Below, one piece after another: positions 39,834 to 47,391 of a DNA stretch of 64,000 nucleotides. Position 1 is the first letter of the stretch. Each line of letters starts with the position of its first letter. Where the stretch lies: contig NZ_JACLZI010000036.1 of the NCBI RefSeq assembly GCF_014280935.1, positions 124,001 through 188,000 on the forward strand. Direction: 5' to 3'. Position numbers and translations under genes: made by a program. This DNA is from Aquibacillus kalidii. GTDB taxonomy: Bacteria; Bacillota; Bacilli; Bacillales; Amphibacillaceae. The notes beneath the pieces were generated by a model, which ran no database searches, was not told the origin of the DNA, and saw nothing but the letters and a program-made list of their open reading frames with translations.

Positions 39834-40073
39834 CTAGTGTAGATTTCTGTTACTATTATTTTTTAATCGCTTTACTTTCTCAGGAGTTACGTCATCTCCA
39901 TTTGGATCTACAACCTTCATGCTCTTAAATTGATTTTTGAAAGAAGAACGGACATTCTTTAAGTATTCTTCCCTAAGTTTCTTTTGCTCTATTTTTTCTT
40001 CGTCAGATAACCCTTCGTTTTTCGACTTTCTGGCTAGGGTATTAATTCGCTCTATTTTATCCTTGGAAAGCAT
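39834..40073 (-). CDS. ynzC: DUF896 family protein (YnzC)
   Basis: 79 aa, begins LSKDKIERINTLARKSKNEGLS and continues EKIEQKKLREEYLKNVRSSF, the DUF896 helical hairpin. In B. subtilis ynzC follows yneA-yneB in the SOS operon. The start is ATG 40073, with AAAAGGAG 6 bases upstream. Here a strong hairpin at 40135-40169 separates it from yneB, so it may have its own transcription. Confidence 0.9.
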   Translation of the reverse strand: MLSKDKIERINTLARKSKNEGLSDEEKIEQKKLREEYLKNVRSSFKNQFKSMKVVDPNGDDVTPEKVKRLKNNSNRNLH

Positions 40074-40134
40074 AATTATTCTCCTTTTATTGTTTTTGTC
40101 TTTTATCATCAATGAACAGGAATTTAAAAATTAA

Positions 40135-40169
40135 AAAGACAAGTATCTTTTTAAAAGATGCTTGTCTTT
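40135..40169 (-). terminator. hairpin terminator after yneB
   Basis: Stem 40135-40151 pairs with 40153-40169 (one G-U), followed by a T run on the minus strand. It follows the yneB stop at once. Confidence 0.8.
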
Positions 40170-40838
<669 letters not shown>

Positions 40839-40862
40839 TCATAAAACTCCTTCACATGTTTA

Positions 40863-40955
40863 TTAACTAATCACCATAGAGACGTAAAGGAATCCTAGTG
40901 TTAAACCAAATAAAACTAAGTAGAACCAATCAACTTTTGATAGATTTTGAAACAT
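40863..40955 (-). CDS. 30-aa SOS-operon membrane peptide
   Basis: A 30-residue frame, too short for normal gene finding. It begins MFQNLSKVDWFYLVLFG and continues LTLGFLYVSMVIS: a short polar head then one membrane helix. AAAGGAGAGG lies 7-8 bases before ATG 40955, so translation is well supported. It is the first gene after the LexA-controlled promoter and precedes yneB by 27 bases. B. subtilis has yneA (a LysM-containing division inhibitor, about 100 aa) at this place. The peptide could be a division inhibitor with only the membrane anchor; that is inference. Confidence 0.65.
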   Translation of the reverse strand: MFQNLSKVDWFYLVLFGLTLGFLYVSMVIS

Positions 40956-40981
40956 TAATAAACCTCTCCTTTATTTAAAAT

Positions 40982-40995
40982 AGAATGTATGTTCG
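40982..40995. promoter_or_regulatory. LexA (SOS) box 1, degenerate
   Basis: AGAATGTATGTTCG reads CGAAC-4-ATTCT on the minus strand, two mismatches to the Bacillus SOS consensus CGAAC-N4-GTTCG. It lies downstream of the yneB-operon promoter. Confidence 0.5.
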
Positions 40996-41004
40996 TCTAC
41001 TTGT

Positions 41005-41034
41005 ATAATAATAGCGAACGTAGGTTCTTGTCAA
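41005..41034 (-). promoter_or_regulatory. promoter of the SOS peptide-yneB operon
   Basis: On the minus strand TTGACA (41034-41029) and TATTAT (41010-41005) are 18 bases apart. LexA box 2 fills the spacer, so repression by occlusion is expected. Confidence 0.65.
41015..41028. promoter_or_regulatory. LexA (SOS) box 2
   Basis: CGAACGTAGGTTCT, one mismatch to CGAAC-N4-GTTCG. It lies exactly between the -35 and -10 of the yneB-operon promoter. Confidence 0.85.
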
Positions 41035-41043
41035 CTGTTTTTT

Positions 41044-41057
41044 CGAACGGGTGTTTG
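41044..41057. promoter_or_regulatory. LexA (SOS) box 3 at the lexA promoter
   Basis: CGAACGGGTGTTTG, one mismatch to the consensus. It overlaps the lexA -35 (TTGTAT 41055-41060); TATAAT follows at 41078-41083 after 17 bases. This gives lexA autoregulation. Confidence 0.8.
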
Positions 41058-41119
41058 TATATGTTTGGTAATCATGGTATAATATCCATAATAAATAATA
41101 TGTACGAGGTGTTCTTTCT

Positions 41120-41743
41120 ATGACAAAACTATCAAAACGACAGGAAGCAATCTTGCAATATATTAAAGAACAAGTTCTCGATAAGGGGTATCCACCCTCT
41201 GTTAGGGAGATTGGAGAAGCGGTTGGTCTAGCATCGAGCTCTACTGTTCATGGTCATTTATCTCGACTTGAGAAGAAAGGATATATTAGAAGAGATCCAA
41301 CCAAACCACGTGCAATTGAAATTCTTGAACTCGAGGATGAAGCAAGCATTCCAAAAATGGAAGCAAACTTTGCACCTGTTATAGGTAAAGTTACAGCTGG
41401 TATTCCTATTACTGCAGTTGAAAATATCGAAGAATATGTGCCTCTTCCTAGCAATATAGCAAATCCTAACGATACGATCTTTGTATTAATTATCGAAGGG
41501 GAAAGTATGATAGAAGCGGGGATACTCAATGGGGATATGGTCATTGTCAGACAGCAACATTCTGCACAAAATGGTGAGATAGTTGTTGCCATGACAGAAG
41601 AAGGGGAAGCTACTGTAAAAAGGTTCTTCAAAGAGAAAGACCATATAAGATTACAACCAGAGAACGCCACGATGGCTCCTCTCCTGTATCCTAATGTTTC
41701 TATTCTAGGTAAAGTAGTAGGCTTATATCGAGATATACATTAA
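41120..41743 (+). CDS. lexA: SOS repressor LexA
   Basis: 207 aa. Winged helix-turn-helix at the N-terminus ([31 protein letters not shown] split over residues 24-54) and a C-terminal S24 self-cleaving domain. The cleavage site is Ala93-Gly94 in [10 protein letters not shown]; the catalytic pair is Ser129 (EGESMIEAG) and Lys167 (ATVKRFF). RecA filaments trigger self-cleavage. It is divergent from the yneB operon and controlled by the boxes between them. Confidence 0.97.
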   Translation: MTKLSKRQEAILQYIKEQVLDKGYPPSVREIGEAVGLASSSTVHGHLSRLEKKGYIRRDPTKPRAIEILELEDEASIPKMEANFAPVIGKVTAGIPITAVENIEEYVPLPSNIANPNDTIFVLIIEGESMIEAGILNGDMVIVRQQHSAQNGEIVVAMTEEGEATVKRFFKEKDHIRLQPENATMAPLLYPNVSILGKVVGLYRDIH

Positions 41744-41754
41744 TATTATATTAG

Positions 41755-41798
41755 AAACATAAAACTACATTACAATTACGTATTGTAGTTTTATGTTT
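41755..41798. terminator. bidirectional terminator after lexA
   Basis: A perfect 15-bp stem (41755-41769 with 41784-41798) followed by T on plus. It also abuts the stop of the minus-strand AbiGi-like gene. Confidence 0.8.
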
Positions 41799-41800
41799 TT

Positions 41801-42469
41801 TTAAATATTATTAATAAGATCCCAACTCAAGATACTAATGTTATGATATCCATACTTAAGTAAGTGATTATGTATAATCTCAACTTCTTCCTTAGGAACA
41901 ATAATAGCTTCTACATTCCCAGTCTCAAAATGAAAGTCCTCTAAACAGCGCCATTCTCTCTCTCCATAAAAGCTATGGTCGTAATCTTTAGCAAAGCTTG
42001 TAATTTTTATAAAATTAACTAACGGATTTTCTTTATGTAGTCCTACTACCTCCCAAACCTTTTTCGAGTCCATAACTGTTGATTTGCTAGTATTCAGCTG
42101 ATCATAGTATGGGTCTAAATATAACACTGGATGAAAGTGCTGATGAATTTCCTTTGATGCAAAACCAATCGCATAATCACCATAGTATTTTCTGTGATAA
42201 ATCAAATCATTTAAGGGTATATCGCACACACAACAAAACTTTTTCGTTTCAACCTTCTCAGAAACTAGCTCTGTACTTGTCGCCTTTAATGTTTTTTGAG
42301 AAATAATAGTCTTAAGGTTTTCCATCGCTTTTAATGGATCTCTCAAATCATAATTTCTTTTAACATCTTTCAGGCTCTTATACCCATGCCAAACCACATC
42401 CCTACCTTTGGTAGAAGGCCCTCCAGTAAAATGCCAATAAATATTAGAGTAAAATCTCGGCTTGCTCAA
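41801..42469 (-). CDS. AbiGi/DUF2971-like protein (possible phage-defence antitoxin)
   Basis: 222 aa, soluble. The order of motifs, an N-terminal YWHFTGGP, a central CCVCDIPL, YYGDYAIGF, then PVLYLDPYYDQ and FYGEREWR near residue 180, fits proteins annotated as AbiGi-like antitoxins or DUF2971. In AbiG of lactococci the partner AbiGii is the nucleotidyltransferase toxin; no such gene is adjacent here, so the gene is an orphan. It starts at TTG 42469 behind GGGGGAAAATA. It lies at the edge of the accessory region beside lexA. The family assignment comes from motif memory, not a search. Confidence 0.55.
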   Translation of the reverse strand: MSKPRFYSNIYWHFTGGPSTKGRDVVWHGYKSLKDVKRNYDLRDPLKAMENLKTIISQKTLKATSTELVSEKVETKKFCCVCDIPLNDLIYHRKYYGDYAIGFASKEIHQHFHPVLYLDPYYDQLNTSKSTVMDSKKVWEVVGLHKENPLVNFIKITSFAKDYDHSFYGEREWRCLEDFHFETGNVEAIIVPKEEVEIIHNHLLKYGYHNISILSWDLINNI

Positions 42470-42714
42470 TATTTTCCCCCATTTCAGCTTCCAAGTAGAA
42501 AAACATAGTCATATTATGGACTAATTTTATTTCTCTATATACTACCTTTTTTATTGTACATCTACTTTTTCATCATTCTCTTTAAGTAATTTTAAAGACC
42601 AGCCTGTAAATCAGTGATTAATATATTCTCCCGTAAAGATAGGAGCATTCTTCCTATATCACTCTATTTAATACTTTTGATTGAATAGTAAAATAGGCTA
42701 ACAAAAAGTTAGCC

Positions 42715-42906
42715 ATACACTCACTTCGTCACACACACGCTGTAATACTATTAGAAGCTGAAGCAGATATGAAATACACTTCAAGAAAGTTTGGGGTACA
42801 GTAGTATTCAAATATCATCATGTGTCTATTCTGACGTTTCTCCAAAAAGAGAAAGAAACAACTGATCAGATTTGAAGATTACATGAAAAGAATATTAAAG
42901 AAATGA
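42715..42906 (+). pseudogene. tyrosine integrase C-terminal remnant, left copy
   Basis: Read in pieces across two frameshifts, the sequence gives HSLRHTHAVILLEAEADMKY, then TSRKFG, then SSIQISSCVYSDVSPKRE, then QFEDYMKRILKK and a stop. HxLRHTHA is catalytic box II (His-x-x-Arg) of phage-type integrases, and VYSDVS stands where the YSHV segment with the nucleophilic tyrosine lies. Everything before box II is absent. Bases 42470-42714 upstream hold no recognisable gene. Confidence 0.75.
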
Positions 42907-43026
42907 TATATTTTAGGGGCATATAAGGGGGCGACTACCCTTAATACAATTTCGTCAATTAACTTTCCTTTAAACAAAAAACCCCTCAACACTAAGAGTG
43001 CCAAGGGGTTATTACTATTAATAAGT
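42870..43026. repeat. diverged duplicate of the glnA 3' end (left attachment scar)
   Basis: This segment aligns end to end with 47222-47391: the integrase tail codons, TTAGGGGCATAT, an aaCCCCT...AGGGG hairpin, and finally TTAATAAGT, which at 47383 is the glnA stop with the preceding codon. Identity looks like roughly 65-75 percent by eye. The hairpin (42980-43009) is a second copy of the glnA terminator. After TTAATAAGT the sequence passes into a transposase remnant. Confidence 0.7.
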
Positions 43027-43029
43027 TTG

Positions 43030-43728
43030 TAGGTACTGATTCTTGGTTCACGTACCAACCTCTCGTAAAAGAGATTAAAGACCAAGGGCTTAATGTCATT
43101 GGCATGGTGAAGAACTTGAAGCAGCGTTACTTTGTGAATGGCCAACGTGTGAGCTTAAAGGAGCTCTACTGTTTAGCGAAACCAACAGATGAAAAGAAAG
43201 ATATTCTTCGTTTGATTCATACGGAACAAGCTAATGGCGTTCCTATTAAAGTTGTCTTTGTTCGCAATCGTAATAAAAAAGAGTGAGTGGTTAGCCATTT
43301 TAAGCACAGACTGTACGCTCAGTGACCAAGAAATCATCCGTATTTATGGGATGCGATGGGACATTGAAGTCTTTTTTAAAACAACAAAGTCTCTTTTGAA
43401 GCTCCAAAAAGAGTTCCAAAGTCGTTCTTATGACAGTCTAATTAGTCATACAACGATCGTATTCGCAAGATATATTGTTCTCTCATGGCAAAACCGTTGT
43501 AGTACGGACCAGCAAACACTAGGTGGTATGTTTTATGAGCTATGTGATGAAATCAATGACCTTGATTGGGCTGTAGCACTACGGCAATTAATCGAACTTC
43601 TTGAAAATGCCTTGAAAAAGAGTAACAAACAAGTACAAAAACTAATCAAAAGTCAACTACAACAATGGATCGCAGGCTTACCCAGCTATATCAAGGCATA
43701 TCTACCAATTTCAGTCTGCGAAAGTTGA
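43030..43728 (+). pseudogene. IS4-family transposase, 5'-truncated and frameshifted
   Basis: Frame one runs from about 43030 to 43286 (TDSWFTYQPLVKEIKDQG includes a DDE aspartate). Frame two continues SEWLAILSTDC to the stop at 43728. The switch is at an A6 run near 43274-43279. The IS4 signature Y(2)R(3)E(6)K is intact in IYGMRWDIEVFFKTTKS. The N-terminal half and left inverted repeat are missing; the break is at the glnA-like scar, so truncation and scar formation are probably linked. The right end was not defined. Confidence 0.8.
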
Positions 43729-43895
43729 GTAATTTAAATAAAATAATTAATTACAATTGTTCATATATTTATTTCTGAGTCGTCTAATTAAAAATCTCTA
43801 CAACATTTCTCGAGTAAACGTATTGTTGCTGTATTTCATATCTATTTAGTAATAGCAGCTGTAAAAACAGTTGTAGTATTGTAACTTAGAGTAAA

Positions 43896-44441
43896 CTACT
43901 CCACAGCAGCGTCATTCGTTACTTTTGAATCCTCAAGCATCCACTTCATTAACTCTTTCCTATCAATCAACCTAACATGATTCGATACTGCTAATTTTCT
44001 TGCAGGCTCGGTATAAAAACTATTGGTAATTACCCAGCACTCATCCGCATTATAATGACTTTTAGCCGAAGCAACTTCTTGTACAGATTTTATTCCAACC
44101 TTGTTCTTGTATCGTTTTGCTTGCACGATTATCTTCTTTTTTTCTTTTGTTGTTAAAATGAGGTCAGCACCATAATCACCCGTTGCTGTTGTCAGAGTAA
44201 CGCTGTATCCTCTTAATTTAAGTAATACACGGAGATATTCCTCGAAAACCCTACCCTTCATTTTATCAACATCTAGCATTCCGGATTTTCTAAGCCTGTT
44301 TTCTTTAATGCTTTCAATAACGTATGTAATTACCAGTGAACTAACAATGATTACAATTAAGGAAATAGTAAACTTAGGTTCTGCTGATAACATATTCCAA
44401 AGTAACTCAATACCCATTTTCAGCCCATCAAAGAATCCCAT
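43896..44441 (-). CDS. membrane-anchored Mrr-like restriction endonuclease-fold protein
   Basis: 181 aa. One hydrophobic segment (about 22-44) at the N-terminus, then an Mrr-cat PD-(D/E)XK nuclease domain. Catalytic residues visible: Glu in KGRVFEEYLRVLLKLRGYSV, Asp in TGDYGADLIL, and Gln-x-Lys in IIVQAKRYKN; ECWVITNSFYTEPARKLA follows as in Mrr. Mrr-type enzymes cut modified DNA; a membrane-anchored version could act on incoming DNA, which is inference. There is no methylase beside it. AAAGGAGGGTGG precedes ATG 44441. Confidence 0.8.
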   Translation of the reverse strand: MGFFDGLKMGIELLWNMLSAEPKFTISLIVIIVSSLVITYVIESIKENRLRKSGMLDVDKMKGRVFEEYLRVLLKLRGYSVTLTTATGDYGADLILTTKEKKKIIVQAKRYKNKVGIKSVQEVASAKSHYNADECWVITNSFYTEPARKLAVSNHVRLIDRKELMKWMLEDSKVTNDAAVE

Positions 44442-44517
44442 TTATTTTCCACCCTCCTTTATTACTATACACAATTCGACACCAACTAAAGAAATCCTTC
44501 AAAAAATTTACAAATAA

Positions 44518-44825
44518 TAGGTATATTGTTACATCACCTTAATTAATGGAGATGACTTTATTCCCATTTGTCATTTCCTGTATATACTTTTATCCGATGA
44601 GACAGATTTTATTAAAAGGAAGGAAGTATATCAATTAGATGAAAATAACATTATTGACACTTACGATGGACTAATTGTTAGGCGTTAACCGACAATGAAG
44701 AAATGATTATAGACGAACAAAACAATCCAAAAATATTTATAATTTTAACAATCGAGAATCTGGATATTAATATAGAGGATGATCAAATAGTGGATTTTTT
44801 TGTAAGTGTATGTGACGCTGATTAG
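44518..44825 (+). pseudogene. frameshifted small gene, unknown
   Basis: One frame after TAG near 44518 reads INGDDFIPICHFLYILLSDE and further to IIDTYDGLIVRR (stop at about 44688). Another frame continues LTDNEEMIIDEQNNPKIF to VSVCDAD and stops at 44825. Together they make a plausible acidic protein of about 100 residues interrupted by one shift; no ATG with a ribosome site is visible. No family is recognised. Confidence 0.35.
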
Positions 44826-44965
44826 TTGGTATTAATTTTTATGGAAAAATTTAACTAAAATGGAACCTCTTTGAGCATTCTTACGTCTTATTATTGAAAG
44901 GGGATGAAGGCTTGCCGGCAGCATTCACCTTTCATAAATATAAAAATGTAGGGAGAGGGATAAAA

Positions 44966-45781
44966 GTGTTTAAAAAAAATCTATTACTACTAACGTTGCT
45001 AGTTCTTGTTTTAAGTATGACTTTCGCAGGTACTGCTAGTGCAAAAATAAAGGGAAAAAAGGATAAGAATGATGAAGTGGCAGTAGAAATGAAAACCCTT
45101 GAACATATTGATGAAGCTACAATAGACACATTCTTAACAGATCGAGGTATGCCTGAAGATGTGTTAAATAATTTAAGCTACCGAGGTAAGTACACAATTT
45201 ATACCACATTAGAAGATGATTCTATATTTGATGGGTATACAGAAAGAACAGCAGCTTCGTTACCAAACCGTGACGGTGATTTCTCTACTCAGTACATCTC
45301 TACCAGCGATTTGGAATTTGATGCAACAGGTTGGAAGAATAGCGATGGAACATACAGTATCTATCCAAGTTTCTACTGGAAAGAGAACGTAGAATTGGAT
45401 AATGATTCTTTTGGATTTGCAATAAATAATAGATATTGGGATAACGTTTCTGGTGCCACATTAAATTTATGGATGAGAGATTTCGGACCTTTAGGTTCAA
45501 CTACTTCATACTTTATAGATCGAGCTTCTAAGTCGGATTATTCTGGTCATTCTTTTAAGATGAGTGGTTTTGGAACTATTCCTCATGACTATGAAGGTAA
45601 TGGCTATTTTAAAGCTAAGCCAGTAGGTAGCAAAATTGATCGTACAATCAGCATTAGCTATGCTGATGATGAAAGTAGTTCGGGAACTGTCAGCTATGGT
45701 GTGAGCATTGGCATGACGAGTGTAACTTATTCTTCAAGTTCTAGCAATTTTAGATCAACAGCAGATATTATTGGGTGGTAA
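44966..45781 (+). CDS. secreted protein of unknown function
   Basis: 271 aa. It begins at GTG 44966, with GGGAGAGGGA upstream, and has a classical signal peptide (KKNLLLLTLLVLVLSMTFAG, cleavage near TASA-K). The mature part starts with a basic stretch KIKGKKDK, then an acidic helix-prone region, then from about residue 90 Ser/Gly/Asp/Tyr-rich sequence typical of beta-sandwich proteins. It has no cysteine in the mature chain. Not recognised; a spore, surface or toxin-like role cannot be told apart. It is followed after 14 bases by a small membrane-protein gene. Confidence 0.75.
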   Translation: MFKKNLLLLTLLVLVLSMTFAGTASAKIKGKKDKNDEVAVEMKTLEHIDEATIDTFLTDRGMPEDVLNNLSYRGKYTIYTTLEDDSIFDGYTERTAASLPNRDGDFSTQYISTSDLEFDATGWKNSDGTYSIYPSFYWKENVELDNDSFGFAINNRYWDNVSGATLNLWMRDFGPLGSTTSYFIDRASKSDYSGHSFKMSGFGTIPHDYEGNGYFKAKPVGSKIDRTISISYADDESSSGTVSYGVSIGMTSVTYSSSSSNFRSTADIIGW

Positions 45782-45795
45782 TTGGAGGTAACTTC

Positions 45796-45981
45796 ATGGG
45801 TTTAGTTATATTTATACTATGTTTGATATCAATAAGTAACTTCCTAGTTCTATTGAATTTTGGTACAACTACAATACAAGCATTCTTGTATTCAGTACCA
45901 ATAGATTTAACTGTTTGTACCATAATAGTGTTATTGTACAAGATTCTAAAAGAAGTTATGAAAAGTAGAACAAACAAATAG
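45796..45981 (+). CDS. 61-aa two-helix membrane protein
   Basis: 61 aa: a hydrophobic helix MGLVIFILCLISISNFLVLL, a polar turn, then a second helix VPIDLTVCTIIVLLYKI and a basic tail. TTGGAGG lies 7 bases before ATG 45796, and the gene starts 14 bases after the secreted-protein stop, so the two form one unit. It has the size and topology of small immunity proteins or holin-like peptides, but no family is recognised. Confidence 0.65.
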   Translation: MGLVIFILCLISISNFLVLLNFGTTTIQAFLYSVPIDLTVCTIIVLLYKILKEVMKSRTNK

Positions 45982-46018
45982 AACCTTGAAGGGAAGGAAA
46001 AATAACTATCTTTTAGAG

Positions 46019-46092
46019 GAGGCCACTGAAAAAGTCATCCTAATTAATGTAAAAAGGTATAATACCTCAAATTTTGAAGAAATTATACCTTT
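46019..46092. repeat. possible insertion-sequence end plus hairpin
   Basis: GAGGCCACTGAAAAAG at 46019 resembles ends seen in some IS elements (IS1182-like, from memory). It is followed by an 11-bp stem (46053-46063 with 46082-46092) and a T-rich run that could terminate the preceding two-gene unit. Confidence 0.35.
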
Positions 46093-46110
46093 CTTTCTAT
46101 ATAATTATGA

Positions 46111-46164
46111 GTAAGCATCAAATAATCCCCATCTGAAAATAGGTGGGGATTATTTGACGCTTAC
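46111..46164. repeat. 21-bp inverted repeat
   Basis: Bases 46111-46131 pair with 46144-46164 with a single G-U mismatch around a 12-base loop. It lies between the secreted-protein unit and gene remnants, and may be an IS-associated hairpin or a terminator. Confidence 0.5.
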
Positions 46165-46236
46165 TTTCATAGAGTGTTTTTCGTTTCTAGTGTCGCTTGT
46201 TTCATTGGTGCTATATTTTCTTATTTTATTTCTGTC

Positions 46237-46446
46237 TTAAATCGTGATAGACTTCTTTGGTTGAATTTTCACCACCACTTTTATAGCTGCAAAAGAAGTT
46301 ATAATTAACCTTATTAATTTTGGTACAAATACGAAGGCCATCCTCAGCAAAACAAAGCGGGCTACAAAACCTAATAGAGTCATACCCGTAGAAACTACAT
46401 CTTGAACGTTAAACGGTAAGTTATGGTCAAAATGAATCCTTGAAAT
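46237..46446 (-). pseudogene. remnant of a small mobile-element membrane protein
   Basis: The minus frame contains FNVQDVVSTGMTLLGFVARF, then VLLRMAFVFVPKLIRLI and a basic tail to a stop at 46237. This is like the roughly 50-residue single-helix proteins found in integrative and conjugative elements and phages of Firmicutes (from memory). AAGGA precedes the frame, but only ATT or other non-standard starts are available at the right distance, so the start codon appears lost. The longer frame extending to 46593 is not convincing. Confidence 0.35.
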
Positions 46447-46606
46447 TTGTCGAAGGTCTAACAAATGAGTGTGGTGGAAAGCTTGAGACATTATTTGGGG
46501 AAATTTAAGCAATTTGATGCTTACGATAATGCTCCCCACAGAACTAGACCTCATATAAGTAATTTGGTTATACTTTCTCACCGGATTATACAAATGGAGG
46601 TATTAA

Positions 46607-46747
46607 ATTTTAACAGAGAACTTCTTTAATGAAGTGGATAACAGAAGTACTGTTAATTTAACATCCATTTCTGGAGTGGTGAGTCCGTTTCATATACTAT
46701 TTACAAAAATGGAACGTCAATTATTGGATATTAATCGATATCTTTAA
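46607..46747 (+). pseudogene. 46-codon gene remnant without start codon
   Basis: GGAGG at 46597-46601 is followed at the proper distance by ATT, not ATG, opening a frame that reads TENFFNEVDNRSTVNL, then SPFHILFTKMERQLLDINRY and a stop at 46747. Good ribosome site, lost start codon: probably a decayed small gene. No family recognised. Confidence 0.35.
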
Positions 46748-46761
46748 GATTAAACATGTAA

Positions 46762-46787
46762 AAAACCGCCCTTAAATAGGACGGTAA
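46762..46787 (-). terminator. hairpin, possible minus-strand terminator
   Basis: ACCGTCC and GGGCGGT (minus strand) pair around a short loop and are followed by T6. No intact minus-strand gene reads into it now, in keeping with gene loss here. Confidence 0.45.
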
Positions 46788-46887
46788 TATTAATTATTAT
46801 ATTTCTGATAATAATTGTCACACTTGGAATATGGAACCTAACTACGAACTAAAAAGAAACTTATGGAAGAAAAGGAGCGATTAAGCG

Positions 46888-47103
46888 ATGAGTCAAACAG
46901 AAGTGCATAAGAAATGGCAATCCAAAAACAAAGAACGCGCTAAATATCTAAGCAATCGTTCCCGTGCTCGTAGTTTTATTAAGAACCAGGCTACAGAAGA
47001 AGATATAGAAGAATTCAAGGAATTACTACAACAAAGAAAAGAATTAAGAAAAAAGCCCCCACTATCTGTGAGGGCTTTTTTCTTAATTCTTTTCTTGATC
47101 TAA
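46888..47103 (+). CDS. small basic phage/mobile-element protein
   Basis: 71 aa frame. The first 56 residues, beginning MSQTEVHKKWQSKNKER and including YLSNRSRARSFIKNQATEED, match a type of short basic protein common in prophages and integrated elements of Bacilli (from memory; function unknown). AAAAGGAGCG precedes ATG 46888. The last 15 residues are encoded by a terminator hairpin, which suggests that the original stop codon was lost or that the tail is neutral. Confidence 0.6.
   Translation: MSQTEVHKKWQSKNKERAKYLSNRSRARSFIKNQATEEDIEEFKELLQQRKELRKKPPLSVRAFFLILFLI
47041..47089 (+). terminator. 18-bp stem terminator within the end of the small basic gene
   Basis: Bases 47041-47058 pair perfectly with 47072-47089; T6 lies inside the right arm. 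It overlaps the end of the frame stopping at 47103. Confidence 0.75.
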
Positions 47104-47159
47104 CGAAGACTCTAATTCTTTCAACTGATCTTCAAAGACTTAACCAGAAATTCATTTAC

Positions 47160-47261
47160 ATTATCCGTAATACGTTTAGTAACTCTCATGTATCAAAGAA
47201 AATGGAACAAAAAAATACTGCTCAGTTTGAAGAATACATGGATAGTATTTTAAAGAAATGA
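47160..47261 (+). pseudogene. tyrosine integrase C-terminal remnant, right copy
   Basis: The frame reads NTFSNSHVSKKMEQKNTAQF, then EEYMDSILKK and a stop at 47261. It is the homologue of the left copy (SPKRE...QFEDYMKRILKK at 42840-42906) and corresponds to the end of a phage-type integrase. Here the part before the SHVSKK segment is lost. It points toward the glnA 3' end, where an integrase gene would sit beside its attachment site. Confidence 0.65.
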
Positions 47262-47391
47262 TATTTTTTTATTTTCTTTTAGGGGCATATTAGAGGCATG
47301 ACGACCTATCCCTTCATAAATTAACCTTTGCCCCAAACAACGAAAAACCCCTGACGCATAGTGCGCCAAGGGTTCCTTCTTCTTAATAAGT
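47222..47391. repeat. glnA 3' end and integrase tail (right attachment scar)
   Basis: Right member of the imperfect direct repeat with 42870-43026. It includes the glnA stop codon (47383-47385) and terminator. The ~4.2 kb between the two copies carry the IS4 remnant, the Mrr-like nuclease, the secreted-protein unit and remnants. Confidence 0.7.
47343..47376 (-). terminator. glnA terminator
   Basis: On the minus strand AACCCTTGGCGCA pairs with TGCGTCAGGGGTT (minor mismatches) and is followed by a T run, 7 bases beyond the glnA stop. Confidence 0.8.

Noticed and set aside
42879-43145. 88-aa minus-strand frame at the left scar
   Set aside because: It runs antisense to the IS4 remnant and the duplicated glnA end and has no supporting motif.
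46772-46850. Short hydrophobic frame (ILIIIFLIIIVTLGIW...) before the small basic gene
   Set aside because: No start codon or ribosome site; overlaps a hairpin. Could be a remnant, but support is too weak.
41801-47391. CRISPR array or complete restriction-modification system in the accessory region
   Set aside because: No short regularly spaced repeats and no methyltransferase gene were found; the Mrr-like nuclease stands alone.
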